Shown here: piece by piece, positions 34,370-42,231 of the stretch
Layout of the letters: each line of letters starts with the position of its first letter
Position numbering within the stretch: the stretch's first letter is position 1
Assembly: GCA_910589195.1 (NCBI GenBank)
Contig: CAJUTC010000005.1
Coordinates: 1-64,000 of the forward strand
Direction: 5' to 3'
Length of the DNA: 64,000 bases
Source of the DNA: an uncultured Lachnospiraceae bacterium
GTDB lineage: Bacteria > Bacillota > Clostridia > Lachnospirales > Lachnospiraceae
Made by a program: the position numbers and the translations under genes
Notes under the pieces: generated by a model
What the model saw: only the letters and a program-made list of their open reading frames with translations
What the model was told of the DNA's origin: nothing
The model's database searches: none

Positions 34370-36895
34370 TTATGGATTTGCCGCTGGCGCATTACGGACT
34401 TGCTGCTGACTGCGCCCTTTCCAAAATTCTGTTACCTGGCGGCTTACTTCGCTTAACCTTGTTTCCTGGTAATTGCTCCACTCTCTTGGAAACAGCGCCA
34501 GGTAATCCGGGTTTAAAAACCTTTGATCCAGTAAGGCAATTACTCCTTCATCCTTCATGGTACGGATCACCCGCCCTGCTGCCTGCATCACCTTATTCAT
34601 CCCCGGATATTGATAGGCATAAGGAAAGCCACGCTTGCCATGGTTATCAAAATAACGCTTTAGCAATTCCTGTTCCGGACAAACCATAGGAAGGCCTGTG
34701 CCGATTACAATTACGCCAATCAGTCTTTCTTCTTTTAAATCAATCCCTTCCCCGAAAATCCCTCCCATTACGCATAAGGCAACCAAGCTGCTTTGCTCCC
34801 TGTTCTCCACTTTTTCTTCTATGAGATCCTTGGCGGCATCTTGAACACGCTTTCTCTGAAATTCCCCTAAAAACGCTTCCCGCTCTGCCTCATCCATCCG
34901 GCTCTCCTGAATCAGCAAGCGGAACCCATTCGCGCCTCTTTCTGTTTTGATAATTTCTTCTAATTCCCCAAGATACTGGTATGAGGGGCAAAACACCATA
35001 TAATTCCCCTCTCTTCCTTTTACGATTTCCCGGATATAGGAAGCAATTTTCTGATATTCCTGTTTCGTTCTGCTTTTATAACGGCTGCTTACATCCCTTG
35101 CCACTAAAAGAAGGCGCCTTTCCTGTAAAAAGGGGGATTGTGCATAAATTGCGTAATCGTTTGGATCCCCGCTTAGCAGCTCTTTATAATACATGATTGG
35201 AAGAAGGGTTGCGGAAAAAAAGATTGTGCTTTTCCCCATAGCAAGATAGTTCCTAAGACGCCCGGAAGGGTTTATGCAAAACAGCCGCACCATAAAGGTC
35301 CCGTCCCGGAGCATTTGGCAATAAATTTCATATCCATCATCCATTTGCTGGAATACCTCTATAAAATCCCGCACATTAAAATAAAAATCCAGCAGAATAT
35401 CCCGATCTTCCAATTCCTGATTTTCTTCCATAAACCGTTCCAATTCGGAAAACATTCCCATAATTTGGACTGCCAGATAGTTTACATCGCTAAGTGTTTT
35501 ATAATTCTCACATTCCCGCTTTCGTTCCAGCATCCCTTTATTGCAGACCTCTAAAAGCTTAGCAAGCTTCGGGGAACGTTCCTTTACCAGACGTTTCGTA
35601 AGAAGGATGTGTTCCTTTACCAAAGCGGCGCTGTAAATATCCCTGGCTCTGGTCACCAGGTTATGGGCCTCATCAATTAAAAAAAGGTACTCGCCTTTCT
35701 TTCCCTCCGCAAAGTACCGTTTTAGGCACACATTAGGATCAAATACATAATTATAATCGCAGATCAGTACATCCACCCAATTGCTGATGTCCAGGCAAAA
35801 TTCAAAGGGGCATACTTGATACTTCTTAGCGTATGTGATTACGGTTTGGCGGGTTATTGCCAATTCCCCGCAAATCACTGCAAACACAGCCTCATTCACC
35901 CGATCATAATGCCCTTTTGCATATGGGCAGGCTTCCGGATTACATTCCGGCTGTTCCAAAAAGCATAGCTTCTCTTTCGCCGTTATTGTAACCGATGAAA
36001 CGAACAGATCCTTTTTGCGCAAAATATCCAACGCTTCCTCTGCTACCCGTCGGGTTATGGTCTTTGCTGTCAGATAAAACAGTTTCTCCCCATATCCCTC
36101 CCCCATGGCTTTCAAAGCAGGAAAGATCACCGATAATGTTTTCCCGGTTCCTGTGGGCGCCTGAATATACAGATTCCGCTCCCGAGCGATGGCCCGGTAT
36201 ACGTTGACTGCCAGTTCCTTCTGCCCCTGCCGGTAAGGGAAAGGAAATTCCAGCCCCTTTATGGATTCCTGCCGGCGCAAGGAATGACGGTATATATATT
36301 CTGCCCATTTCATATACTCGTGAATCAGGTTTTGGAACCATTCCTCTAGTTCTTTAAACGAACGCTCCTGGCAGAACCGTTTGATTTCTTCCGTTTCTAT
36401 CTGGCAATAAGTGATCTGCAGGCCAATAGAAGGCAATTCTTTTTCCAGGCACCAAAAGTACCCATAGCACATGGCCTGAGCCAAGTGAACCGGAAACGGG
36501 TCTGTAAGCCTGTTAACATCCAAATACATACATTTAATTTCGTCAATCACGCTGCCGTCTGGTTTTGTAATTACCCCGTCTGCCCGTCCTTCCACGATAA
36601 TCTGGAACCATTCCTCATTAACCGTATGCTTCATAGGCACTTCTGCCTGATAGGAGCTTCCCATCCTTTTTTGAATCTTTCGGTGAAGGCGGCTCCCTTC
36701 CTGCATGGCTTCTTTTTTCGCCCCAGCCGTCCGCCGGTTATCAATATCTCCCGAATTCATTACAAATTCTACCAGCTCACGGACAGAAATATGAAACTGG
36801 CAGCCATCCGCTTTACGTTCTTCTTCTTTTTTCGCCTTATGCCTGTCTTCCTTTCTTATATCTGGTTTTTCAGCGTCCTGGCTCTTACGTCCCAT
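34370..36895 (-). CDS. fusion of a RecB/Cas4-type PD-(D/E)XK nuclease and an XPD/DinG-type helicase
   Basis: The 841-residue protein joins two DNA-processing domains. Residues about 60-200 carry a RecB-family nuclease: His71, Asp106 (EGRADGVI), Glu119 and Lys121 (IDEIK), and a QxxxY motif at 140-144. From about 215 it is a superfamily 2 Rad3/XPD/DinG helicase: Walker A PTGTGKT near 247-253, a cysteine cluster (Cys311, 318, 323, and 362/367) likely to hold 4Fe-4S, DEAH at 408-411, and late motifs (SATLLP; QAAGRVIRTMKDEG). It should unwind and cut DNA in repair; the substrate is unknown. AAGG precedes the ATG at 36895. Confidence 0.88.
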   Translation of the reverse strand: MGRKSQDAEKPDIRKEDRHKAKKEEERKADGCQFHISVRELVEFVMNSGDIDNRRTAGAKKEAMQEGSRLHRKIQKRMGSSYQAEVPMKHTVNEEWFQIIVEGRADGVITKPDGSVIDEIKCMYLDVNRLTDPFPVHLAQAMCYGYFWCLEKELPSIGLQITYCQIETEEIKRFCQERSFKELEEWFQNLIHEYMKWAEYIYRHSLRRQESIKGLEFPFPYRQGQKELAVNVYRAIARERNLYIQAPTGTGKTLSVIFPALKAMGEGYGEKLFYLTAKTITRRVAEEALDILRKKDLFVSSVTITAKEKLCFLEQPECNPEACPYAKGHYDRVNEAVFAVICGELAITRQTVITYAKKYQVCPFEFCLDISNWVDVLICDYNYVFDPNVCLKRYFAEGKKGEYLFLIDEAHNLVTRARDIYSAALVKEHILLTKRLVKERSPKLAKLLEVCNKGMLERKRECENYKTLSDVNYLAVQIMGMFSELERFMEENQELEDRDILLDFYFNVRDFIEVFQQMDDGYEIYCQMLRDGTFMVRLFCINPSGRLRNYLAMGKSTIFFSATLLPIMYYKELLSGDPNDYAIYAQSPFLQERRLLLVARDVSSRYKSRTKQEYQKIASYIREIVKGREGNYMVFCPSYQYLGELEEIIKTERGANGFRLLIQESRMDEAEREAFLGEFQRKRVQDAAKDLIEEKVENREQSSLVALCVMGGIFGEGIDLKEERLIGVIVIGTGLPMVCPEQELLKRYFDNHGKRGFPYAYQYPGMNKVMQAAGRVIRTMKDEGVIALLDQRFLNPDYLALFPREWSNYQETRLSEVSRQVTEFWKGRSQQQVRNAPAANP

Positions 36896-36944
36896 TATCT
36901 GCCTTCTCTCTTTCCATCCATGTATCCTTAACTTTTTGAAAAAC

Positions 36945-36985
36945 AGCCCCTCTTTGCATTGCTGACCGCTCTGCAAAGAGGGGCT
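36945..36985 (-). terminator. terminator after the FMN-binding lipoprotein gene
   Basis: A perfect 13-bp stem (GCCCCTCTTTGCA with TGCAAAGAGGGGC) is followed on the minus strand by TGTTTTTC. It ends the chemoreceptor-lipoprotein operon before the helicase gene. Confidence 0.9.
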
Positions 36986-37037
36986 TTCCTCTCCTGCTGT
37001 TAACTGCTTTTAACTACTTTTAACACTTTTCCTGTTT

Positions 37038-37478
37038 TTAATGAGATGTATCTACAAACACAATACCAGAATCTCCCTGACGTGCCTGCTCCAGTACCGC
37101 CGCCGCTAATTTTTGGAAGGAATTATAAGAAGAGCTGGCACCACTAATGGCATCAATCCCCTCTTCTTGCTGCCGTTCCAAAAGCTGGCTGGCATAGTAA
37201 CGGGTATATTCATTGGGATAGGTTCCATTCGAATGGAGCATCGTCTGCATATAAGCATTATCCCAGCTTTTAATAAAGCCGCTTGGATTCTCAGCATTGT
37301 ACTCTACTGAAACAATACTTCCTCCCTTTACCATAATCGTAATATATTCCTTCCAGCCAAAATTATACTCTGCGGCTTGCGCAGTATAATAGCCATCCTG
37401 GAGCGTTTCCTGATTACCACATCCAGTCAGATACACTGCAGCCATCAGAGCAATCACCAAGCTCAATATCCGTTTCAT
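37038..37478 (-). CDS. FMN-binding domain lipoprotein
   Basis: This 146-residue protein has a lipoprotein signal (LTGC, Cys20) and an FMN_bind domain. The motif near its end, DAISGASSSYNSF, matches the SGATxT/S-type site where FMN is attached covalently in RnfG- and NqrC-like proteins, though here it reads SGASSS. Such small lipoproteins serve in extracytoplasmic electron transfer. GGAGG lies nine bases before the ATG at 37478; an ATG at 37487 is too close. The stop of the chemoreceptor gene overlaps this start region, so the two are translated together. Confidence 0.88.
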   Translation of the reverse strand: MKRILSLVIALMAAVYLTGCGNQETLQDGYYTAQAAEYNFGWKEYITIMVKGGSIVSVEYNAENPSGFIKSWDNAYMQTMLHSNGTYPNEYTRYYASQLLERQQEEGIDAISGASSSYNSFQKLAAAVLEQARQGDSGIVFVDTSH

Positions 37479-37483
37479 CCCTT

Positions 37484-39496
37484 TCATCCCTCCTTCAAAA
37501 CAAACTTTTTCACCTGAGCCCGCAGGTCTTCTGCTTCTTTTGCCAGCAACCCGCTGGTCTGCTCCGTTCCTTTGGCATTTTGAAGGTTCCTGTCAGCGAT
37601 AGCAGAAATGGTTTCAATCCGTTCTTCCATAATAGCTAAGGCACTCTCCTGTCCCCGCACTGCCGCTACCAGTTGATCCGAAATGTCGCTGATCTGATTC
37701 GTAACTTGGGAAATGGATTTTAGGGAACCTGCCGTTTCGGCTGTAAGTTCCACACCGGTCTGGATAATCGACCTGGTACTGCTTACCACGCCAGTCGCGC
37801 TCTGGGCAGCCTCAGCGCTTCTGGCCGCCAACTGTTTCACCTCATCTGCCACTACAGAAAATCCTTTTCCAGCACTTCCTGCACGAGCCGCCTCTACCGA
37901 AGCATTAATCGCAAGAATACTGGTCTGGAACGCAATATCTTCAATTGCCTTGGCTATTTTAGTAATTTCCTGAGCGTTGGAGCTGATATTATCCATTGCG
38001 CCAGACAGGGACGCCATCTGTACATTGGCATCCTGAACCCGTTTTGTAATTTCTTCTGTTTTGGCGCGTGTCTGCCCGCTGCTCTTTGCAACACTGGCCA
38101 ATTGGCCTTTTACATTAGACACTTCCTGAACCAAAGCTTCCGCCGACTGGTTTTGATCCATGGAAGCTTGATAAAGCTGCCCAGACTGACCATTCATTTC
38201 TTCCGACATATCCGCAAGCCGGGCGGCGGCGGCGCCAAAGCCCATAATGGTTTCATGTAAGGAATGGATGATCGTGCGCAGGCTTTTCTGAATCAGAGAA
38301 AAATCCCCTTTATAGTCCACTTGAGGCTGGACACGCAGATTACCGCCTGCTACCTGGCTCAATACCTGCTGGATATCCGATATGTAACGGTTAACGCTTT
38401 CCACGGTGGCGTCCAAAGTCTTAGTCAGAACCTCCACCTCATCCCCAGAATGGGTTGGAACCACTTCTGTATGCAGATCCCCGTCTGAAAGAGCCACCAT
38501 ACGGCTTGTCACCTGCTTAATGGGGTGGGAAATAGAACGCGCCAGACGCAGAACCAGCAAAATGGAAACTACCAGCACCACCAGGGTGGACAGCACCGCC
38601 ACTAACATTGCCGTATTAATCAGTTGGTTATAATCTGACTTTGGAACCTGGAGTACCAACGACCATTGGGTGCCCCGGATAGGAGAAAACGCTACAAGCA
38701 TGTTTTCCCCGTCAACAGAAAACTCGATAGCACCGGTTTCACCAGTTGTCACACGGCTGCCTGCCTCTTCATTTCCGCTGTCAAGCTCATTCAAGGTACT
38801 TCCTGCCAGTATCCTGGTCTGATCTGGATGTCCCGTAACAACCCCGTCCCGGTTCACCATATAAGCCATGCCATGTTTCCCCAGGTTAATGCCGCTGATT
38901 ACATCACTTAGGATATCATATTTGTATACCCCTGTCACATACAGGATGGTTTCTCCATTTTCTTTTACTGGCATCCCCATCATGATGCCAAGCTTTCCCT
39001 GAAAAATGGTAGAAGGAAAAATGGTCAGATTGTCTGTTTCCTGAAGCAGGCCAAAAAAACTGCTGTCCAAAGTTTCTGGCGCCCCGTCTATCCCCTGCAC
39101 CATATGGCCGTCCAGGCCGTACAGGGCAATGGTATACAGCTCGTAGATTTCCGCCGCCTCTTCCAAAACATTCTGACGGCTTTCCCGAACCACTCCAATA
39201 TCGGCGGCCTTCTCCCCTGCGCCATTTCCAGAAACCATGCGGGAATCTTTCGCAATCGTCATCATCCGATCTGCCAGCATATGGATATTTGCCTCCATGG
39301 TTTTGGCAGACTGCCTTGCCATAGGCTGCAGGCTGTCCAGCAGAATGCTGTTCGCTAATGATTGCATGGATAAGGCCATAATCACACAGCATATAATTAC
39401 CAATGCCAGAATGTTAAGGGTTGTATTTTTCAATATCCTTCGATTCAGGCTTCGTCTGCTCTCCCGGATGTGGGAGTCTACTTGTTGTCCAGTCAC
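37484..39496 (-). CDS. methyl-accepting chemotaxis protein
   Basis: The 670-residue chemoreceptor has an N-terminal membrane helix (about 25-50), an extracellular sensor with a dCache-like pattern (about 55-295, containing KLGIMMGMPVKENGETILYVTGVY and the late FSPIRGTQWSLVLQVP), a second helix (about 300-325), a HAMP domain, and a cytoplasmic signalling hairpin. The hairpin tip AFQTSILAINASVEAARAG and the KGFSVVADEVKQLA stretch are well conserved. The ligand is unknown. The start is GTG at 39496, about ten bases after AAGGAG. It is coupled to the FMN-binding lipoprotein gene. Confidence 0.93.
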   Translation of the reverse strand: MTGQQVDSHIRESRRSLNRRILKNTTLNILALVIICCVIMALSMQSLANSILLDSLQPMARQSAKTMEANIHMLADRMMTIAKDSRMVSGNGAGEKAADIGVVRESRQNVLEEAAEIYELYTIALYGLDGHMVQGIDGAPETLDSSFFGLLQETDNLTIFPSTIFQGKLGIMMGMPVKENGETILYVTGVYKYDILSDVISGINLGKHGMAYMVNRDGVVTGHPDQTRILAGSTLNELDSGNEEAGSRVTTGETGAIEFSVDGENMLVAFSPIRGTQWSLVLQVPKSDYNQLINTAMLVAVLSTLVVLVVSILLVLRLARSISHPIKQVTSRMVALSDGDLHTEVVPTHSGDEVEVLTKTLDATVESVNRYISDIQQVLSQVAGGNLRVQPQVDYKGDFSLIQKSLRTIIHSLHETIMGFGAAAARLADMSEEMNGQSGQLYQASMDQNQSAEALVQEVSNVKGQLASVAKSSGQTRAKTEEITKRVQDANVQMASLSGAMDNISSNAQEITKIAKAIEDIAFQTSILAINASVEAARAGSAGKGFSVVADEVKQLAARSAEAAQSATGVVSSTRSIIQTGVELTAETAGSLKSISQVTNQISDISDQLVAAVRGQESALAIMEERIETISAIADRNLQNAKGTEQTSGLLAKEAEDLRAQVKKFVLKEG

Positions 39497-39726
39497 TTTT
39501 CTCTCTCTCCTTATTTCCAAATTCTTTGCTAAATTATACCATATAATTTAGGGAAAGAAAAGGCTCTTTCCTAATTGGATCCCTAAAGATTCCTAAAATT
39601 ATGGGGACTTTAATTCTTCTTCAACAGAATCAGACCCGCAACATTCAATTTGTAACGGTATCATGGCGAAACTTCAGATATGCTCCATCAGCCTATGATG
39701 GAAACAATTCGTAAAAACAACGTAAA

Positions 39727-39767
39727 AAATGGTCAAAATCTCAATTTTATCAAGATTTTAACCATTT
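39727..39767 (-). terminator. terminator of the tRNA-Trp gene
   Basis: On the minus strand AAATGGTTAAAATCT pairs with AGATTTTGACCATTT, with a short loop, followed by more T. It lies 17 nt past the tRNA. Confidence 0.9.
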
Positions 39768-39783
39768 CACGCTTAATCGCTAG

Positions 39784-39854
39784 CAGGGGAAGAGGGGCTC
39801 GAACCCCCATCTACGGTTTTGGAGACCGCTGCTCTACCATTGAACTATTCCCCT
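39784..39854 (-). tRNA. trnW: tRNA-Trp (anticodon CCA)
   Basis: A 71-nt cloverleaf is readable on the minus strand. The acceptor arm is AGGGGAA with TTCCCCT. The anticodon arm GCGGT-CTCCAAA-ACCGT has anticodon CCA, and the T arm is GGGG-TTCGAGC-CCC. The discriminator is G and the 3' CCA is not encoded. It is transcribed alone. Confidence 0.97.
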
Positions 39855-39900
39855 ATTGATGTAACGCTTCGTTGATGTGTTGCTTCATACAACGACTATT

Positions 39901-39929
39901 ATATTAACACAGATACTTTTTTGTGTCAA
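39901..39929 (-). promoter_or_regulatory. promoter of the tRNA-Trp gene
   Basis: Minus strand: perfect TTGACA (39924-39929), 17-bp spacer and TAATAT (39901-39906); a TATAAT also occurs three bases further on. The bases from here to the PPi-PFK promoter at 40095 show no other signal. Confidence 0.55.
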
Positions 39930-40094
39930 CCCTTTTCTTTTAAAATTATTGTAATTTTTTGATGATTATACACAATTTTGCCCCTGTAAAAATGTGTCCG
40001 GCCTGTTTTTTGTAATCCGTTTTATCATGGGGATTCCATTTGCTTCTATTCATACTGGATCCAGAATAATCCTGGAACTTCCCGTAAGAAGTTC

Positions 40095-40123
40095 TTGAAA
40101 GAAACATCCATTTTTGCTATAAT
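40095..40123 (+). promoter_or_regulatory. promoter of PPi-PFK copy 2
   Basis: TTGAAA (40095-40100), 17-bp spacer and perfect TATAAT (40118-40123), about 45 nt before the start codon. AAGGGGG serves as ribosome binding site. Confidence 0.85.
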
Positions 40124-40168
40124 CGTAAGAAATGATTTTTTAAACCACTTTAAGGGGGCATTTTTATT

Positions 40169-41407
40169 ATGGCTAAAAAAGGAAATATCATCGTAGGGCA
40201 ATCAGGCGGGCCTACATCGGTTATCAACTCCAGCTTAGCAGGCGTATATAAAACAGCTAAGGAACGTGGATTCCATAAGGTTTATGGGATGCTTCACGGA
40301 ATTCAGGGATTTTTAGATGAACAGTATGTAGACCTTTCGACCCAGATCCATTCTGATATGGATATTGAATTATTAAAGCGTACTCCGTCCGCATTCTTGG
40401 GCTCCTGCCGCTATAAGCTGCCAGAAATCCATGAAAATCCTGAAATTTATGAAAAAATCTTTACCATCTTAGATAAATTAAATATTGAAGTATTTATCTA
40501 CATTGGCGGCAATGATTCCATGGATACTATTAAAAAGCTTTCCGACTATGCAATCGTAAGAGGGCATCGTCAAAAGTTCTTGGGCGTTCCCAAAACCATT
40601 GATAATGATTTGGCTCTTACCGACCATACTCCCGGTTTTGGAAGCGCGGCAAAGTATATCGGCGCTTCCACAAAGGAAATCATCCGTGACGCATTAGGAC
40701 TTACTTACAATAAGGCTATGATTACCATTATTGAAGTCATGGGCCGGAACGCAGGCTGGCTTACCGGCGCTACTGCGTTAGCCAGGACGGAAGACTGTGA
40801 TGGGCCGGACTTAATCTATCTTCCTGAAGTTGCTTTTGATGTTGAGAAATTTATTAAAAAAGTAAATGATTTATTAAAAAAGAAAAGTTCTGTGGTGGTT
40901 GCTGTATCAGAAGGCATTAAACTGGAGGATGGCCGTTATGTATGCGAGCTTTCCGGCGGCGCTGATTACGTAGATGCGTTCGGCCACAAACAGCTTCAAG
41001 GCACTGCCGCTTATCTTGCCGGCCTTTTGCAGAATGAAATCGGCTGCAAAACCCGAAGCGTAGAGTTTTCCACTCTTCAGAGGAGCGCGTCCCACATGGC
41101 TTCCAGAGTTGATATTAATGAAGCCTTTATGGTAGGTGGCGCTGCTGTAAAGGCGGCTGATGAAGGCGATACTGGCAAGATGGTGGTAATCGACAGAGTT
41201 TCCGATGATCCTTATATGAGCGCAGCCGGAATCTATGACGTACATAAAATTGCCAACAACGAAAAATTAGTTCCCAGGAACTGGATGAATAAAGAAGGCA
41301 ATTATGTAACGGATGACTTTATCAACTATATTGAACCTTTAATTCAAGGCGATTACCAGCCATTTATGGTAAACGGCCTTCCTCAGCACCTGGTTCTTAA
41401 AAAATAA
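40169..41407 (+). CDS. pfp: pyrophosphate-dependent 6-phosphofructokinase, copy 2
   Basis: The 412-residue enzyme carries the same marks as copy 1: GQSGGPTSVINSS, GGNDSMDTIKKL, PKTIDNDL, VMGRNAGWLTG. The Lys of PKTIDND again points to pyrophosphate as donor. It is a monocistronic plus-strand gene with a near-consensus promoter and its own terminator region, so its expression is likely independent of copy 1 at 31456-32706. The pair looks like a duplication within one lineage, with most changes in the middle and C-terminal parts. Which copy carries glycolytic flux cannot be told from sequence. Confidence 0.93.
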   Translation: MAKKGNIIVGQSGGPTSVINSSLAGVYKTAKERGFHKVYGMLHGIQGFLDEQYVDLSTQIHSDMDIELLKRTPSAFLGSCRYKLPEIHENPEIYEKIFTILDKLNIEVFIYIGGNDSMDTIKKLSDYAIVRGHRQKFLGVPKTIDNDLALTDHTPGFGSAAKYIGASTKEIIRDALGLTYNKAMITIIEVMGRNAGWLTGATALARTEDCDGPDLIYLPEVAFDVEKFIKKVNDLLKKKSSVVVAVSEGIKLEDGRYVCELSGGADYVDAFGHKQLQGTAAYLAGLLQNEIGCKTRSVEFSTLQRSASHMASRVDINEAFMVGGAAVKAADEGDTGKMVVIDRVSDDPYMSAAGIYDVHKIANNEKLVPRNWMNKEGNYVTDDFINYIEPLIQGDYQPFMVNGLPQHLVLKK

Positions 41408-41460
41408 GCCCGTGTGCTGTCCGCGTAATATTTGGACACCACATCAGGTTCAGCAAAGCA

Positions 41461-41497
41461 TCATAAACAATGTTATCCATTACGCTTATGTTTATGA
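41461..41497 (+). other. inverted repeat after PPi-PFK copy 2
   Basis: TCATAAACA (41461-41469) pairs with TGTTTATGA (41489-41497). There is no T run, so it is a weak candidate for RNA end protection. Confidence 0.35.
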
Positions 41498-41533
41498 ATT
41501 TTGTGAAAATTTAGCGGATATAGCGAATACAGG

Positions 41534-41579
41534 AAAAGGTAAAATGGTGAGTGAATTTCTTGCTATTTTACCTTTTTTT
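41534..41579 (+). terminator. terminator of PPi-PFK copy 2
   Basis: AAAAGGTAAAAT pairs with ATTTTACCTTTT and a T7 run follows. It lies 127 nt past the stop codon. Confidence 0.9.
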
Positions 41580-41679
41580 CACACTTAAGCATCAGGTTTG
41601 ATAAAAATACGGGATTAAATTGAAAGAAAATACAGCAGAAGCTTCAAAAATCCCAAAACCTCCTTTTTTGCGGAAACAT

Positions 41680-41708
41680 TTGACTTTTTTGCAAATTAAT
41701 GCTATAAA
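41680..41708 (+). promoter_or_regulatory. promoter of the HPr-like gene
   Basis: TTGACT (41680-41685), 17-bp spacer and TATAAA (41703-41708). The leader to the ATG at 41798 is about 85 nt. Confidence 0.8.
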
Positions 41709-41797
41709 TAGGACGTCACTTCAAAAAGAAACAATGTGGGGAGATAAAGGCTTACCACCTATCCTCCATGCATTCATCGAAAAGGAGTTTGATTATT

Positions 41798-42037
41798 ATG
41801 GAAGAAAGACGTATTAAACTGCCAACTGTAGCAGACGCAAAGGAATTTGTAACCAGGGCGTCCAAATGTGATTTTGACATTGACGTATATTATAACCGCG
41901 TTATTATTGACGCAAAATCTCTGTTAGGAGTGCTGAGTTTAGATTTAACCCGTGTCCTAACCGTATCTATGCATGGTGAAGATGCTGAATTCTGTACGTA
42001 TCTGGATCAGTTAGCCGCAAAAACTATTGCTGCTTAA
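41798..42037 (+). CDS. HPr-fold protein lacking the phosphorylatable histidine
   Basis: The 79-residue protein matches the second half of HPr (YYNRVIIDAKSLLGVLSLDL), where Ser41 sits at the place of HPr Ser46. Where HPr has GLHARPA, it has PTVADAKEF: Thr10 replaces His15, and the Arg17 and Pro18 equivalents are lost. It cannot act as a phosphocarrier in the usual way. It might still bind CcpA or be a target of HPr kinase, or do something unrelated. It has its own strong promoter, AAGGAG ribosome binding site and terminator, so it is likely well expressed. Confidence 0.85.
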   Translation: MEERRIKLPTVADAKEFVTRASKCDFDIDVYYNRVIIDAKSLLGVLSLDLTRVLTVSMHGEDAEFCTYLDQLAAKTIAA

Positions 42038-42081
42038 ATCCTACAAAACGCGTCACTGTCACGTTTTGCTTGATACCGCGC

Positions 42082-42124
42082 AAACAAAAACCCCCTGTCC
42101 TTTGTGGCGGGGGATTTTTGTTTG
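42082..42124 (+). terminator. terminator of the HPr-like gene
   Basis: AAACAAAAACCCCC pairs with GGGGGATTTTTGTTT around a short loop, with T-rich sequence in the 3' arm. Confidence 0.92.
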
Positions 42125-42169
42125 TATGATAAGGAAATTTGGAGAACTTTCCTTTGGCAAGAAAAAACA

Positions 42170-42209
42170 AGGCAGCATGAAACCATTTCATGCTGATTTC
42201 ATGCTGCCT
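42170..42209 (-). terminator. terminator of the large surface protein gene
   Basis: A perfect 13-bp stem (AGGCAGCATGAAA with TTTCATGCTGCCT) is followed on the minus strand by TGTTTTTTC. It lies 22 nt past the stop codon. Confidence 0.92.
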
Positions 42210-42231
42210 CGTAAACTATTTATTGTTTTCC

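Noticed and set aside
37484..39520. Chemoreceptor start at the TTG at 39520
   Set aside because: That codon lies upstream of the AAGGAG ribosome binding site, so the GTG at 39496 is the better start.
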